Source of the DNA: Chitinophaga pinensis
GTDB lineage: Bacteria > Bacteroidota > Bacteroidia > NS11-12g > UBA955
DNA length: 64,000 nt
Direction of reading: 5' to 3'
Assembly (NCBI GenBank): GCA_945888525.1
Contig: CAMDAF010000002.1
Span: forward strand, 83,378 to 147,377
Of this stretch, positions 26,566 to 36,155 are shown in pieces; the stretch's first letter is position 1; each line of letters begins with the position of its first letter. A model generated the notes under the pieces. That model ran no database searches. It was given only the letters and a program-made list of their open reading frames with translations, and was not told where the DNA came from. Both the position numbers and the translations under genes were made by a program.

Positions 26566-28482
26566 TTATTCCTTTACAAAACTTTCAACCATCCAATTTC
26601 CATTTTCAAAAACCCCCAATGAATAAAAACCACTTTTTAAATTATTTAAATCAATCTCAAATTCATTTGAATTTGCTTGAATACACATCACTTCTTGGCC
26701 TGATTGATTAAACAAATATAAAGTAATATTGGGATTAGATCTATCACCAAAACTAACCTTTAATTTGTTCTTAACGGGATTTGGGAAAACAATAAGACTG
26801 GTATTACCTTCTTTAATAAATGAGATATCGCTAGTGAAGTTTATCAGAGGCAATTCAACATAAGAAGCATTTAAACTGTTGCAAAAAATTGTGTTAACTG
26901 ACGTTGTTGGATTTAATAATGAATCAACACTATTTCCAGGATACATGGCTTGACCATTGTTCATATTTCTATTGTATTTTGGATAGTTAGAAGATGAAAT
27001 GATTAATCTTATTTTATGGCCAACTAAAAATGTAATACAGGTACTAGGCAATTCAATAACACAATCATAAACTTTTCCAGGCACCATCGTAGCAACCTGG
27101 GCTTGTGTAAAACCATCCCTAAAACGCATCCGCATCACTGCGTCGTTTAGCAACATTGATTTCCCATCTGGGTAAACATCTGTAACCCTAACATCAAAAT
27201 CGGTGTCTAATTGACTAGAGCTAACTTTCAAGACGACTTTAATGCGTCCATTTAAAACCATATCTTTCGATAGTATTGATGAACTGAACTCTATGGCATC
27301 ACTCCTATTTTCTACACCATTTAATTGATCGTAGGGGCCCTGTAACAAGTCACTTCTTAAGGTACACCCGCCTATTGTAGGTGATGGATCATTGGGATTG
27401 TAACTGTAATTTAAACTATCGGAACTTGCACTTGGCAGAATCTGATCCATTAAACCATTTTTATTCAAATAAAAACGATAATTCTTTACACCATTCAAAG
27501 GCCAAGAACCCTCATTTAACCACTTATTCTCACCCATTCGATATAAGGTATATGATGGAACTGAATTCCAATTGTTGCTGATGTTTCTGAGGTAATAATC
27601 GAAAAACTGAATGGCCATGCTGTCGTTTTTGTTTTGTGCATTTGGATAGCTTAATTGCCCTTGAGCAGTGCTGCCAACTTTGGCTGTACTGTGCCCACCG
27701 TGAACCCAAGGACCCATCAAAATTTTATGTTTTGCCCTTACGGATATAGGAGATCGGGTTCTTAATTGATTAAAAAAATCCATCATCAATTGGGTATTGT
27801 GGTCATACCATCCTCCTATCATAAAACACGGCACTTGAATGCTGTCTGGATAATCATTTGCATCTTCAACAAAATTCCAAAAATTGTCTTTTACAGGATG
27901 AGCCATTAAGCTAGCTGTTAATCCAAAGCCCAAACCATCTAATTGTTGAACATATTCAGTTCTCAAAGATCCATTTGGAAAATACTCTTTGTATTCGAAT
28001 TGCGGTGCCGCTACTACCGGGCAAATACAGGTTAAATGTGGTGGATTGCCTTTTGCTGTTTGATATTGAATTTTACCCAATGCTGATGCGCCCCAAGTGC
28101 CTATTTTGCCATTGCTCCATGATTGAGAAGCAATCCATTCTACGGTAGAATAAGCATCTTTTGTGCGATCAGGATTTCCGGCATATGCAGCTTTTTTAGA
28201 TCCATAAAATCCTCTCCAATCTGCAACCACAAAAATATAATTACTTGAATTGATGTTTGCGCCTACACCCAAAGGCAATCCAGTTAAACGGTAAACTTGT
28301 CTGTTGTAAGGTGTTTGAATCAAAATGACCGGCCCATTGCTCATGCCATTTGGAATGTAAACATCGACAGCCAACTTCTTCCCGTCGATCATTGGAATTG
28401 AATCCACCAATGGAGTTAAAATCGAGTAAGCGTTCCTGTAATTTAATAATAAAAGAATGGAAAATACGATGTACTTTTTCAT
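26566..28482 (-). CDS. Secreted CocE/NonD family (X-Pro dipeptidyl-peptidase S15-like) hydrolase with T9SS sorting domain
   Basis: A 638-residue alpha/beta hydrolase with a signal peptide. IPMIDGKKLAVDVYIP and VVADWRGFYGSKK begin the fold. The nucleophile elbow is GTWGASALG, with the serine in place but GAS-A-LG instead of the usual GxSYxG. The WYDH acid-loop and GPWVHGG histidine-loop are typical. A jelly-roll X-Pro C-terminal domain follows (GHKIRLIISSSNYPKYNRNM). The last ~75 residues (IVFPNPVKNKLKV onward) form a T9SS type A CTD, so it is a surface or secreted enzyme. Substrates in this family range from Xaa-Pro peptides to esters and acyl-lactams. Confidence 0.88.
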   Translation of the reverse strand: MKKYIVFSILLLLNYRNAYSILTPLVDSIPMIDGKKLAVDVYIPNGMSNGPVILIQTPYNRQVYRLTGLPLGVGANINSSNYIFVVADWRGFYGSKKAAYAGNPDRTKDAYSTVEWIASQSWSNGKIGTWGASALGKIQYQTAKGNPPHLTCICPVVAAPQFEYKEYFPNGSLRTEYVQQLDGLGFGLTASLMAHPVKDNFWNFVEDANDYPDSIQVPCFMIGGWYDHNTQLMMDFFNQLRTRSPISVRAKHKILMGPWVHGGHSTAKVGSTAQGQLSYPNAQNKNDSMAIQFFDYYLRNISNNWNSVPSYTLYRMGENKWLNEGSWPLNGVKNYRFYLNKNGLMDQILPSASSDSLNYSYNPNDPSPTIGGCTLRSDLLQGPYDQLNGVENRSDAIEFSSSILSKDMVLNGRIKVVLKVSSSQLDTDFDVRVTDVYPDGKSMLLNDAVMRMRFRDGFTQAQVATMVPGKVYDCVIELPSTCITFLVGHKIRLIISSSNYPKYNRNMNNGQAMYPGNSVDSLLNPTTSVNTIFCNSLNASYVELPLINFTSDISFIKEGNTSLIVFPNPVKNKLKVSFGDRSNPNITLYLFNQSGQEVMCIQANSNEFEIDLNNLKSGFYSLGVFENGNWMVESFVKE

Positions 28483-28557
28483 ATATAGAATACAAAATTA
28501 AGACCTTAAGAATCTGTTTAAATTCAAACTTCTATACGGTAAGAAATTTTTGACTAA

Positions 28558-28587
28558 AAAAAGGAACATATTTCTATGTTCCTTTTT
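28558..28587 (-). terminator. Intrinsic terminator of nrdJ
   Basis: A perfect 13-bp stem (28558-28570 with 28575-28587) and a 4-nt loop. Reading the minus strand, it is followed by seven T (complement of A at 28556-28562). It lies 22 bp beyond the nrdJ stop codon. Confidence 0.9.
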
Positions 28588-28609
28588 ACGTTATATCATA
28601 CAACATGCA

Positions 28610-31600
28610 TTAGCTACATCCGCTGGTAGTTCCACAAGTTAAACATGTGTAACAAGTTCCAGAACGAACAGTTATGTTACCGCAGCTTTTACAAGCTGGA
28701 GCATCGCCCATATTTGGAGGCAAATTACCGGATTTTTTAACTGCTTTTGGTGAAGTTGAATTTGTATTGTTGCTTGTTTCGGAAACCAAAGCAGGTGCAA
28801 TTTCATTCTGCGCTAAATTGAAATTAGAATCAACTGGAGTAACTTCATCTGTAATTTTTGGTTTAATATGCAATTGCTCTTGGCGGTTAAGGTATTCAAA
28901 ACCTAGCAATCTGAATATAAAGTCTACGACTGAAGTTGATGATTTTATGTTTGCATGCCCTTCTACCATACCACTTGGCTCAAATCTACTGAAAGTAAAT
29001 TTATCATAGTATTCTTCTAGAGGCACACCGTACTGTAAACCGATTGATACAGCGATAGCAAAACAGTTCATCAATGAGCGGAAACTTGCGCCTTCTTTGT
29101 GCATATCAACGAAGATTTCGCCTAATGTTCCGTCTTCATATTCACCTGTTCTTACAAAGACAGTATTGCCATCAATTTTTGATTTTTGCGTAAATCCTTT
29201 GCGTTTGTTTGGCAATACTTTACGTGTTGCAATATTTGACAATTGTTGCTTGAATGCTGCATTGTTGCTGCTATTGATAATTAATCTAGCAGCTTCCAAT
29301 ACGATTTCTGGAGTTAAATCTTCAACACGTGTTGAACCTGAAACACCAACTGCCTTTTCTACAATTTCTACTGTATCGCTAACGGTTTCAGTTTCATCAA
29401 CTTTTTTATCCGATTTATTTGATAAAGGTTGAGACAATTTGCAACCATCTCTGTATAGTGCATTTGCTTTCAAGCCAAGCTTCCAACTCATTTCATAGCA
29501 TGATTTGATGTCTTGCACAGAAGCTTCATTTGGTAAGTTAATGGTTTTTGATATCGCTCCTGAAATAAATGGTTGAGCAGCAGCCATCATTCTAATGTGT
29601 GAATGTGCATGCAAGAAACGAGTGCCTTTGTTTCCGCATTTGTTAGCGGTATCAAACACTGGATAATGTTCTTCCTTAAGGTAAGGCGCGCCTTCAATTG
29701 TCATTGTTCCTGTTACATATTCATTTGCAGCTTCAATTTCTGCCGCTTTGAATCCTAAAGATTTCAATAAATTGAAGTTAACATCATTATATTGAGCTTC
29801 TTTAAACCCTAGACGTTTAATTGTGTCTTCACCTAAAGTGAATACATTAAATACAAATTCAATATCAAATGCACGTTCTAATTGAGATTCAATCATTTCC
29901 AATTCACTTGCATTAAATCCTTTCGCCGTTAAAGTTTCGTGGTTAATAGATGGTGCTGTTTTTAATGTGGCATGACCCTTTGCATAATTTATTATCTCAT
30001 CTGATTCTTGTTGAGAGTAACCTAGCGTTTTAAGAGCTGCAGGAACTGCTTGGTTGATAATTTTAAAATATCCGCCACCGCTTAATTTCTTAAATTTAAC
30101 CAAAGCAAAGTCAGGCTCTATACCAGTTGTATCACAATCCATTACCAATCCAATAGTGCCTGTTGGGGCAATAACTGTTGATTGCGCATTTCTGTAACCA
30201 AACTTCTCTCCCAACATTAAGGCTTTGTCCCATGCATTGCAGGCTGATCTTAATAAATCTTCTGGGCAATGTTGAGGATCGATTCCAACTGCAGGAATAC
30301 TTAGACTCTCATACGCCAAAGGTGTGTTGTAAGCTGCATAACGGTGGTTACGGATAACACGCATCATGTGCTTTTTGTTCTTTTCGTACATTCTGAAAGA
30401 ACCTTTAACTGCAGCGATTTCAGCACTGGTTGCATATGCTTGACCAGTTAATATAGATGACAATGCTCCGCAAATTGCGTTTGCTTTTGAACTGTCATAA
30501 GGAATTCCAGAAACCATTAACAAGGCACCTAAGTTTGCGTAACCCAATCCAAGTGTACGGTAATCGTAACTTAACTGAGCAACTTCTTGACTTGGGAATT
30601 GAGCCATCAATACAGAGACTTCTAAAACAACAGTCCATAAACGGATAGCATATTCATAAGAAACAATATCAAATTCCAATTTATCTGCATCAAAAAACTT
30701 CATTAAGTTTAAAGAAGCTAAGTTACAAGCTGTATTGTCCAAGAACATGTATTCAGAACAAGGGTTAGAAGCATTGATTCTTCCACCTTCTGGACATGTA
30801 TGCCATTCGTTGATTGTATCATCGTATTGAACACCAGGATCCGCGCAAGCCCATGCCGCATCGCCAATTGCATCCCAAACCTCACTTGCAGGAATTGAAC
30901 TCATTACTTTTCCATTTGATCTTCCAATTAAATCCCAATTTCCATTTTGCTTTAATGCTTCAAAGAACTTATTGGGTATGCGAACCGAATTGTTTGAGTT
31001 TTGACCTGATACAGTTGCATATGCTTCACCTTCATAATCACTAGGATAACCTGCAGCAATTAAGGCTGCAACTTTTTTCTCCTCATTCTTTTTCCATGAA
31101 ATAAAGTTCATTATTTCTGGATGGTCCATATCCAAACAAACCATTTTTGCTGCTCTTCTTGTTGTTCCACCAGATTTGATTGCGCCTGCAGCTCTGTCAC
31201 CAATTTTTAAGAATGACATCAAACCAGATGACGTACCTCCACCAGATAATTTTTCGCCACCACCACGAATTTTTGAGAAATTTGTACCAACACCACTGCC
31301 ATATTTAAAGATACGCGCTTCACGTACCCACAAGTCCATGATTCCACCTTCGTTCACAAGGTCATCATCAACTGATAATATAAAACAAGCGTGTGGTTGC
31401 GGTCTCTCATAAGCAGAAGTTGAACGCATTAATTTTTCGGTTTCTGGATCAACATAATAATGGCCTTGTGGCTTACCACTAATTCCATAAGTTGAATGCA
31501 AGCCAGTATTAAACCATTGTGGTGAATTTGGTGCAGATTGCTGACCCAATATTGAATATACCAATTCTTCATAAAAAATTTGTGCATCTTCTTTTGAAGC

Positions 31601-31930
31601 AAAATAACCATATTTTTCTCCCCATTGTTTCCAGCAATCAGCTAAACGATGTGCCACTTGTTTCACACTAGTCTCACCCCCTAATGATCCGTCCGCTTGA
31701 GGAACGCCCGCTTTTCTGAAATATTTTTGTGCAATAATATCAGTTGCCACTTGGCTCCATGCTGATGGTATTTCAACATTTTTCATTTCGAATACAACAT
31801 CTCCATTCGGATTCTTAATCACGGACGTTCGGTACTCATACTGGAACTGGTCGTATGGCGACACATTGTCTTTGGTGTTTAGCCTATTGAACTTTAGGCC
31901 TTTCTTCATTTGGTCAAAATTTTGCTGCAT
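28610..31930 (-). CDS. nrdJ: Vitamin B12-dependent (class II) ribonucleoside-diphosphate reductase
   Basis: A 1106-residue NrdJ, reducing ribonucleotides with adenosylcobalamin and needing no oxygen or small subunit. Visible are PNSPQWFNTG, the PHACFILSVDDD and GSGVGTNFSKIRG blocks, the catalytic NASNPCSEYMFLDNTACNLASLNL segment (radical Cys and Glu), and STVIAPTGTIGLVMDCDTTGIEPDF. The C-terminal region has a zinc-ribbon-like CKSCG...CYTCLTCG plus a last CS pair that can reduce the active site. The ATG at 31930 is used; a second Met eight codons in (31909) is possible. The 252-bp upstream region shows no cobalamin riboswitch fold that I can recognise. Confidence 0.96.
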   Translation of the reverse strand: MQQNFDQMKKGLKFNRLNTKDNVSPYDQFQYEYRTSVIKNPNGDVVFEMKNVEIPSAWSQVATDIIAQKYFRKAGVPQADGSLGGETSVKQVAHRLADCWKQWGEKYGYFASKEDAQIFYEELVYSILGQQSAPNSPQWFNTGLHSTYGISGKPQGHYYVDPETEKLMRSTSAYERPQPHACFILSVDDDLVNEGGIMDLWVREARIFKYGSGVGTNFSKIRGGGEKLSGGGTSSGLMSFLKIGDRAAGAIKSGGTTRRAAKMVCLDMDHPEIMNFISWKKNEEKKVAALIAAGYPSDYEGEAYATVSGQNSNNSVRIPNKFFEALKQNGNWDLIGRSNGKVMSSIPASEVWDAIGDAAWACADPGVQYDDTINEWHTCPEGGRINASNPCSEYMFLDNTACNLASLNLMKFFDADKLEFDIVSYEYAIRLWTVVLEVSVLMAQFPSQEVAQLSYDYRTLGLGYANLGALLMVSGIPYDSSKANAICGALSSILTGQAYATSAEIAAVKGSFRMYEKNKKHMMRVIRNHRYAAYNTPLAYESLSIPAVGIDPQHCPEDLLRSACNAWDKALMLGEKFGYRNAQSTVIAPTGTIGLVMDCDTTGIEPDFALVKFKKLSGGGYFKIINQAVPAALKTLGYSQQESDEIINYAKGHATLKTAPSINHETLTAKGFNASELEMIESQLERAFDIEFVFNVFTLGEDTIKRLGFKEAQYNDVNFNLLKSLGFKAAEIEAANEYVTGTMTIEGAPYLKEEHYPVFDTANKCGNKGTRFLHAHSHIRMMAAAQPFISGAISKTINLPNEASVQDIKSCYEMSWKLGLKANALYRDGCKLSQPLSNKSDKKVDETETVSDTVEIVEKAVGVSGSTRVEDLTPEIVLEAARLIINSSNNAAFKQQLSNIATRKVLPNKRKGFTQKSKIDGNTVFVRTGEYEDGTLGEIFVDMHKEGASFRSLMNCFAIAVSIGLQYGVPLEEYYDKFTFSRFEPSGMVEGHANIKSSTSVVDFIFRLLGFEYLNRQEQLHIKPKITDEVTPVDSNFNLAQNEIAPALVSETSNNTNSTSPKAVKKSGNLPPNMGDAPACKSCGNITVRSGTCYTCLTCGTTSGCS

Positions 31931-32182
31931 ATGTGGACGTTTAATTGTGTGATTTTTGCTTGTAAACTAAAATGACTTCAATGCAGTTTTTTGCAAAGAA
32001 GTCCTTCAAAACTAATCCAATCAGACGTACAATTTAAAAAGTACTTTTCCACAAAAATCCTAGAACCCTTACGGACCTTAATTGTGGCATTGTTGAAAAC
32101 AAAAAACCACCAATATTTACTTGATTTTTTGAAAAATTGCTTTACCTTTACCATCACAAATAAATACTTCTTCGTTTGATTC

Positions 32183-32938
32183 ATGTCTAATTTCTTATTC
32201 AATCTATATCAACTTATAAATGAGGGTAAAAAGGCCCTCGCTGTCCTTATTGACCCTGATCAAGACGAAGAAAGTGTATTAAATATTGCACAGCTCTGCC
32301 AGATTAATTCTGTGGAATTTATTTTTGTAGGAGGTAGCCTAACCACTGCAGGTGTTTTGTCTGATACAATTAAAAACATCAGAAAAAATTACGCAGGTAA
32401 AATTTACATTTTCCCAGGGAATGAGTTCATGGTAGACAGCAGCGCAGATGGAATTTTATTTTTATCATTACTCAGTGGAAGAAACCCAGAATATCTCATT
32501 GGAAAACACTTGGTCGCCGCGCCGCTTCTTGCAGCATCAAAATTAGAAATAATTCCTACAGCCTACCTCTTGATTGACGGCGGAAAAGAAACAAGTGTTT
32601 CATACATAAGCAACACAAAACCAATTCCTGCAGATAAGCAGGATATTGCAATGGCTACCGCATTGGCTGGAAAAATGTTAGGCATGCAATGTGTGTATAT
32701 GGATGCAGGCAGCGGGGCTTTAAGTCCAATCTCTGAAAAAATGATTTCTACAGTAAAAAAAGCAGTTGATCTTCCATTGATTATTGGCGGTGGCATTAGG
32801 AATAAAAACGCTGCATCTAATGCATACAGCGCTGGCGCTAACTTAATTGTTATTGGAAATGGCGCTGAAAATGACAGAAGTCTCATTGAGCAAATTGCCA
32901 ATGTTAGGGATTCGTTTGGTGTTAAAATCGAAATTTAA
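32183..32938 (+). CDS. Geranylgeranylglyceryl phosphate synthase (PcrB/GGGPS family)
   Basis: A 251-residue TIM barrel that joins glycerol-1-phosphate and an isoprenyl diphosphate by an ether bond. Family signatures: LIDPDQDEESV (metal-binding Asp), FVGGSLTT, IYIFPGNEFMV, TAYLLIDGG, YMDAGSGA, PLIIGGGIRN and a GANLIVIGNG phosphate-binding end. It belongs with the group II enzymes reported from Flavobacteria and archaea rather than Bacillus PcrB; that subgrouping is judged from length and motifs only. It is head-to-head with nrdJ and 5 bp upstream of a polytopic membrane protein. Confidence 0.93.
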   Translation: MSNFLFNLYQLINEGKKALAVLIDPDQDEESVLNIAQLCQINSVEFIFVGGSLTTAGVLSDTIKNIRKNYAGKIYIFPGNEFMVDSSADGILFLSLLSGRNPEYLIGKHLVAAPLLAASKLEIIPTAYLLIDGGKETSVSYISNTKPIPADKQDIAMATALAGKMLGMQCVYMDAGSGALSPISEKMISTVKKAVDLPLIIGGGIRNKNAASNAYSAGANLIVIGNGAENDRSLIEQIANVRDSFGVKIEI

Positions 32939-32943
32939 AATTT

Positions 32944-34392
32944 TTGAAAAAGCTTTTAGACTATATACCCTTTTTAATTTTAGGTGTATTATACACTCTT
33001 TTACCAACTCAAAACGCAAATATAGATTCTTGGTTTTATGCAGCCTGCATTAAATACAACGCCCATTTATTTAATAGCCACCATCTTCTTTATAATATCT
33101 TAGGCAATATTTGGCATGATTTTATATGCCTTTTTTATTCAAAAACAGATGCAATTTACTCTCTTAATTTATTAAATGCAATTTCTGCAACCATAGCACT
33201 TATGGTATTTTATAAACTGCTGTTAAGATTTGGGCAAAACAAAAAGAGTGCACAATTCTTTAGCTTAACCGTTGGCGTTTGTTTTGGTTTTATAAGATTT
33301 GCAACTGATGCCGAAACATACATATTGCCGGTTCTATTTTCGATACTCTCCACATATTTTTATTTTAAACCAATTCGCTATCTGAACATCGCATTCTCTG
33401 CCTTATTTGCTATGTTGGCTGTTTGTACCCATCAACTTCATATATGGTGGACTTTAGCTATTTATATCAATGTGCTTGCGAACAATGAATACTCTAAAAA
33501 CAAAAAGATTTTATACTCTTTGATCTTATTTTCTGGGGTAATTTTATATTATTTAGTCTATTTTTTTAATTTCAATAATTTAACTTTCTTGAATTTTATA
33601 CTTGGCGAATACCAAAAAGGAAATGCAGGAATTGATTTTAGCTTAAAAGCCTTAGCATTAACATTAATAAATGTTTTTCGCACCGTTTTTCAAGTCCATG
33701 GTTTCTTATACCATTTCGCTTTGAAATACAGCCTCCTAAGTTTTATAATCATATCTATTGAATTTATTCTCATTTACCTCTTGGTCATCAAACGGAAGCT
33801 TTTATTTACTGTAAAATCAATTCCCGGCAAAAGTTTTCCTAGACAATTGTTTCTGATTGCAATTATTCTGCATTTATTTTTTGCTTTTATTTCAAGTGGA
33901 AACGCCGAATTCATGGCAATGCTGCCCTTTTTATTTGTGGCTTACATAACCGTAGCCTATAATTTTCAATGCAATAAAAATGCATTTTTAATCCCAGTTG
34001 TAATTTTTATTTGGAATATTTACTTCGGGTTGATTCCTCTAAGATTTGAGAACATAAATAAAATAAGCACACAAGTAAATTATACACGTACCCTCAAAAA
34101 CGACTATTTTTTATGGTCTAACAAACCCTTAATTGAAAACAAATTAACTTACGAAACAGGCTTCTACAAACAATATAATTTTACAACCCTCGATTCAATT
34201 AATGTTTTGCTAAAAGAAGGCAAAATTGTATACACAGATTTAAGCAACACAAAAACCGCTTTTAGCAGAGAATCCATGCTAAATTCAGATTTAAAAACAA
34301 GGGCAATTGATCGCTGCGCGTTGGTAAAAGTTGACTCTTTTGAAAATTTATATGGCAAAAATTACATCTATAAAATTACATCTATAAAATAA
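32944..34392 (+). CDS. Polytopic membrane protein, possibly a GT-C type glycosyltransferase
   Basis: A 482-residue protein with about ten membrane segments and a soluble C-terminal tail of ~90 residues. Features recalling GT-C or TMEM260/DUF2723 proteins are an acidic residue in the first loop (NIDSWFYAACI), a loop with HHLLYNILGNIWHD, the FATDAETYILPVLFS block and CTHQLHIWW. No definite family signature can be assigned. The start is TTG at 32944, 5 bp after the GGGPS stop codon, so co-transcription is likely. A role in lipid or protein glycosylation is only a suggestion. Confidence 0.7.
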   Translation: MKKLLDYIPFLILGVLYTLLPTQNANIDSWFYAACIKYNAHLFNSHHLLYNILGNIWHDFICLFYSKTDAIYSLNLLNAISATIALMVFYKLLLRFGQNKKSAQFFSLTVGVCFGFIRFATDAETYILPVLFSILSTYFYFKPIRYLNIAFSALFAMLAVCTHQLHIWWTLAIYINVLANNEYSKNKKILYSLILFSGVILYYLVYFFNFNNLTFLNFILGEYQKGNAGIDFSLKALALTLINVFRTVFQVHGFLYHFALKYSLLSFIIISIEFILIYLLVIKRKLLFTVKSIPGKSFPRQLFLIAIILHLFFAFISSGNAEFMAMLPFLFVAYITVAYNFQCNKNAFLIPVVIFIWNIYFGLIPLRFENINKISTQVNYTRTLKNDYFLWSNKPLIENKLTYETGFYKQYNFTTLDSINVLLKEGKIVYTDLSNTKTAFSRESMLNSDLKTRAIDRCALVKVDSFENLYGKNYIYKITSIK

Positions 34393-34397
34393 ACTCT

Positions 34398-34405
34398 TAT
34401 TTTTG
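34398..34405 (+). promoter_or_regulatory. -7 box (TATTTTTG) for purK
   Basis: TATTTTTG matches TAnnTTTG and lies 13 bp before the purK ATG at 34419. No TTG at 19-21 bp upstream. Confidence 0.4.
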
Positions 34406-34418
34406 TTGACTATTTAAT

Positions 34419-35573
34419 ATGTTACCCTCAAATAAAACCATAGGAATAATTGGCGGCGGTCAATTAGGCAAAATGTTAATTGAAGCCGGAAAACCATGGA
34501 ACATTAAATATGCAATCTTAGAAACCGAAAATGCCCCGGCATCATCTATTTCAGATATTCATATTCATGGAGAATTAAATGATGCAGATAAAATATTTGA
34601 GTTAGCCAAGGTAGCGGATGTTTTAACCTATGAAATCGAACACATCAATATTAATGCATTACACGCATTAGAAGCTGCAGGAAAAACAATTATTCCTTCG
34701 CCGAAAATTCTCGAGATCATTCAAGACAAAGGACTTCAGAAATTATTTTTTAAACACCACAACATCCCCACAACTGATTTTGAGTTGGCAGAAAACCCTG
34801 CAGAATGGGCAGATAAACTGATCAAACTTAAAGGCAATAAAGTAGCCGCAAAATTACGAAAAGGTGGATACGATGGCAAAGGTGTAGATTTAATAGATAA
34901 ACAAACCATTCTTGAAGCATACAATAAAATCCCCTTCTCTGAACCAGTCGTGCTCGAAGAGTTTGTTGAAAATGCCATTGAATTAGCTGTAATTGTGGCT
35001 AGAAACGAAAAGGGAGAAATCTGCACATTCCCAACTGTTGAAATGGAATTTGACCCGAAGGCCAATTTAGTCGAATTCCTATTTTCTCCTGCTCAAATTA
35101 ATGCAGAAATTGAAGAAAAAGCCAGACAAACCGCCATGGAATGTATTTTTAAAATGCAAGGTGTCGGCATATTTGCAGTAGAGATGTTTTTAGATCAACA
35201 AAACAACATCTTTGTCAATGAGATAGCTCCAAGGCCACACAACAGTGGACACCATACAATTGAAGCCTGTTATACCAGTCAATATGAGCAATTAAACAGA
35301 ATTTTACTTGGGATGCCACTTGGCAATACCGACCTTATAAAACCATCTGCAATGATTAATTTATTAGGATTTGAAGGTGTAAATGGAGCATATGAAATTA
35401 CTGGCCTTGAGCAAATCCTTAAAATAAAAGGCGTTTATATTCACCTATACAACAAAACTGAATCTAAGTTCAAAAGAAAAATGGGGCACATAACTATACT
35501 TGGTGAGAATATGGATGAAATACGTGTTAAAGTTGCAGATATCAGACAGCATCTTGGCATGAAACAATTATAG
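34419..35573 (+). CDS. purK: 5-(carboxyamino)imidazole ribonucleotide synthase
   Basis: A 384-residue ATP-grasp enzyme that carboxylates AIR with bicarbonate to N5-CAIR in purine synthesis. The start TIGIIGGGQLGKML, the YEIEHIN block, KLRKGGYDGKGV, EEFVENAIELAV and the Mg-binding FVNEIAPRPHNSGHHTIEAC are diagnostic. Full length. It is followed 69 bp later by purE, which has its own -7 box, so the pair may be transcribed together or separately. Confidence 0.97.
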   Translation: MLPSNKTIGIIGGGQLGKMLIEAGKPWNIKYAILETENAPASSISDIHIHGELNDADKIFELAKVADVLTYEIEHININALHALEAAGKTIIPSPKILEIIQDKGLQKLFFKHHNIPTTDFELAENPAEWADKLIKLKGNKVAAKLRKGGYDGKGVDLIDKQTILEAYNKIPFSEPVVLEEFVENAIELAVIVARNEKGEICTFPTVEMEFDPKANLVEFLFSPAQINAEIEEKARQTAMECIFKMQGVGIFAVEMFLDQQNNIFVNEIAPRPHNSGHHTIEACYTSQYEQLNRILLGMPLGNTDLIKPSAMINLLGFEGVNGAYEITGLEQILKIKGVYIHLYNKTESKFKRKMGHITILGENMDEIRVKVADIRQHLGMKQL

Positions 35574-35613
35574 TCAGCTTTAATGGCATCAAATTCAACT
35601 CTAATTTATATTG

Positions 35614-35621
35614 TATATTTG
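35614..35621 (+). promoter_or_regulatory. -7 box (TATATTTG) for purE
   Basis: TATATTTG matches TAnnTTTG, 21 bp before the purE ATG at 35643. No TTG is at the expected -33 distance; the nearest (35611-35613) abuts the box. Confidence 0.35.
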
Positions 35622-35642
35622 TAACTTCTACTTAATTATAAA

Positions 35643-36155
35643 ATGAAAGACGTATTAATTATAATGGGATCGGATAGCGATTTACCAGTTATGAAAGAAG
35701 CAGCTATGGTTTTAGATGCATTAAATATTACCTATCATTTAACCATTGTTAGCGCGCACAGGACACCCAAAAGAATGTTTGATGTTGCTGAAAATGCCAG
35801 AGAAAAAGGATACAAATGCATTATTGCAGGCGCAGGTGGTGCAGCACATTTACCGGGCATGACAGCAAGTATTACCGAATTACCCGTTATTGGTGTTCCA
35901 ATTAAAACCTCAACTTTATCAGGAACTGACTCATTGCATAGCATTGTCCAAATGCCTCCTGGTATACCTGTAGGCACTATGGCAATAGACGGGGCAAGAA
36001 ACGCTGGAATTTATGCCGCAAAAATAATAGCTGTTGGAAGACCTGAATTATGGAATGATATCAGAAAATTCATGAAATCTCTTGAGGAACAGGTGCTTTC
36101 AAAAGCGCTTGACCTTGAAAACAAGGGGTATCAAAAATATTTGGATAAAAAATGA
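35643..36155 (+). CDS. purE: N5-carboxyaminoimidazole ribonucleotide mutase
   Basis: A 170-residue class I PurE, which converts the PurK product N5-CAIR to CAIR. The signature IMGSDSDLPVMKEAA, the VSAHRTPKRMFD block, IAGAGGAAHLPGM and GTDSLHSIVQMPPGIPVGT are visible, with the catalytic His in SAHR. Presence of purK beside it supports the mutase (class I) role. The stop overlaps the next start by 4 bp (ATGA), coupling it to the DUF3109 gene. Confidence 0.96.
   Translation: MKDVLIIMGSDSDLPVMKEAAMVLDALNITYHLTIVSAHRTPKRMFDVAENAREKGYKCIIAGAGGAAHLPGMTASITELPVIGVPIKTSTLSGTDSLHSIVQMPPGIPVGTMAIDGARNAGIYAAKIIAVGRPELWNDIRKFMKSLEEQVLSKALDLENKGYQKYLDKK

Noticed and set aside
32045..32055. DnaA-box-like TTTTCCACAAA between nrdJ and GGGPS
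   Set aside because: Single copy with a mismatch to TTATCCACA, no cluster and no dnaA/dnaN near, so it is not an origin.
31931..32182. Cobalamin riboswitch or NrdR boxes before nrdJ
   Set aside because: The 252 bp lack a recognisable B12-box and any pair of NrdR palindromes. Only one possible -7 box (TAGTTTTG on the minus strand at 32014-32007) was seen, without a -33 site at proper spacing.
31978..32202. Opposed reading frames of 60-75 codons in the nrdJ-GGGPS gap
   Set aside because: No motif, poor composition, and they overlap each other on opposite strands and the GGGPS start.
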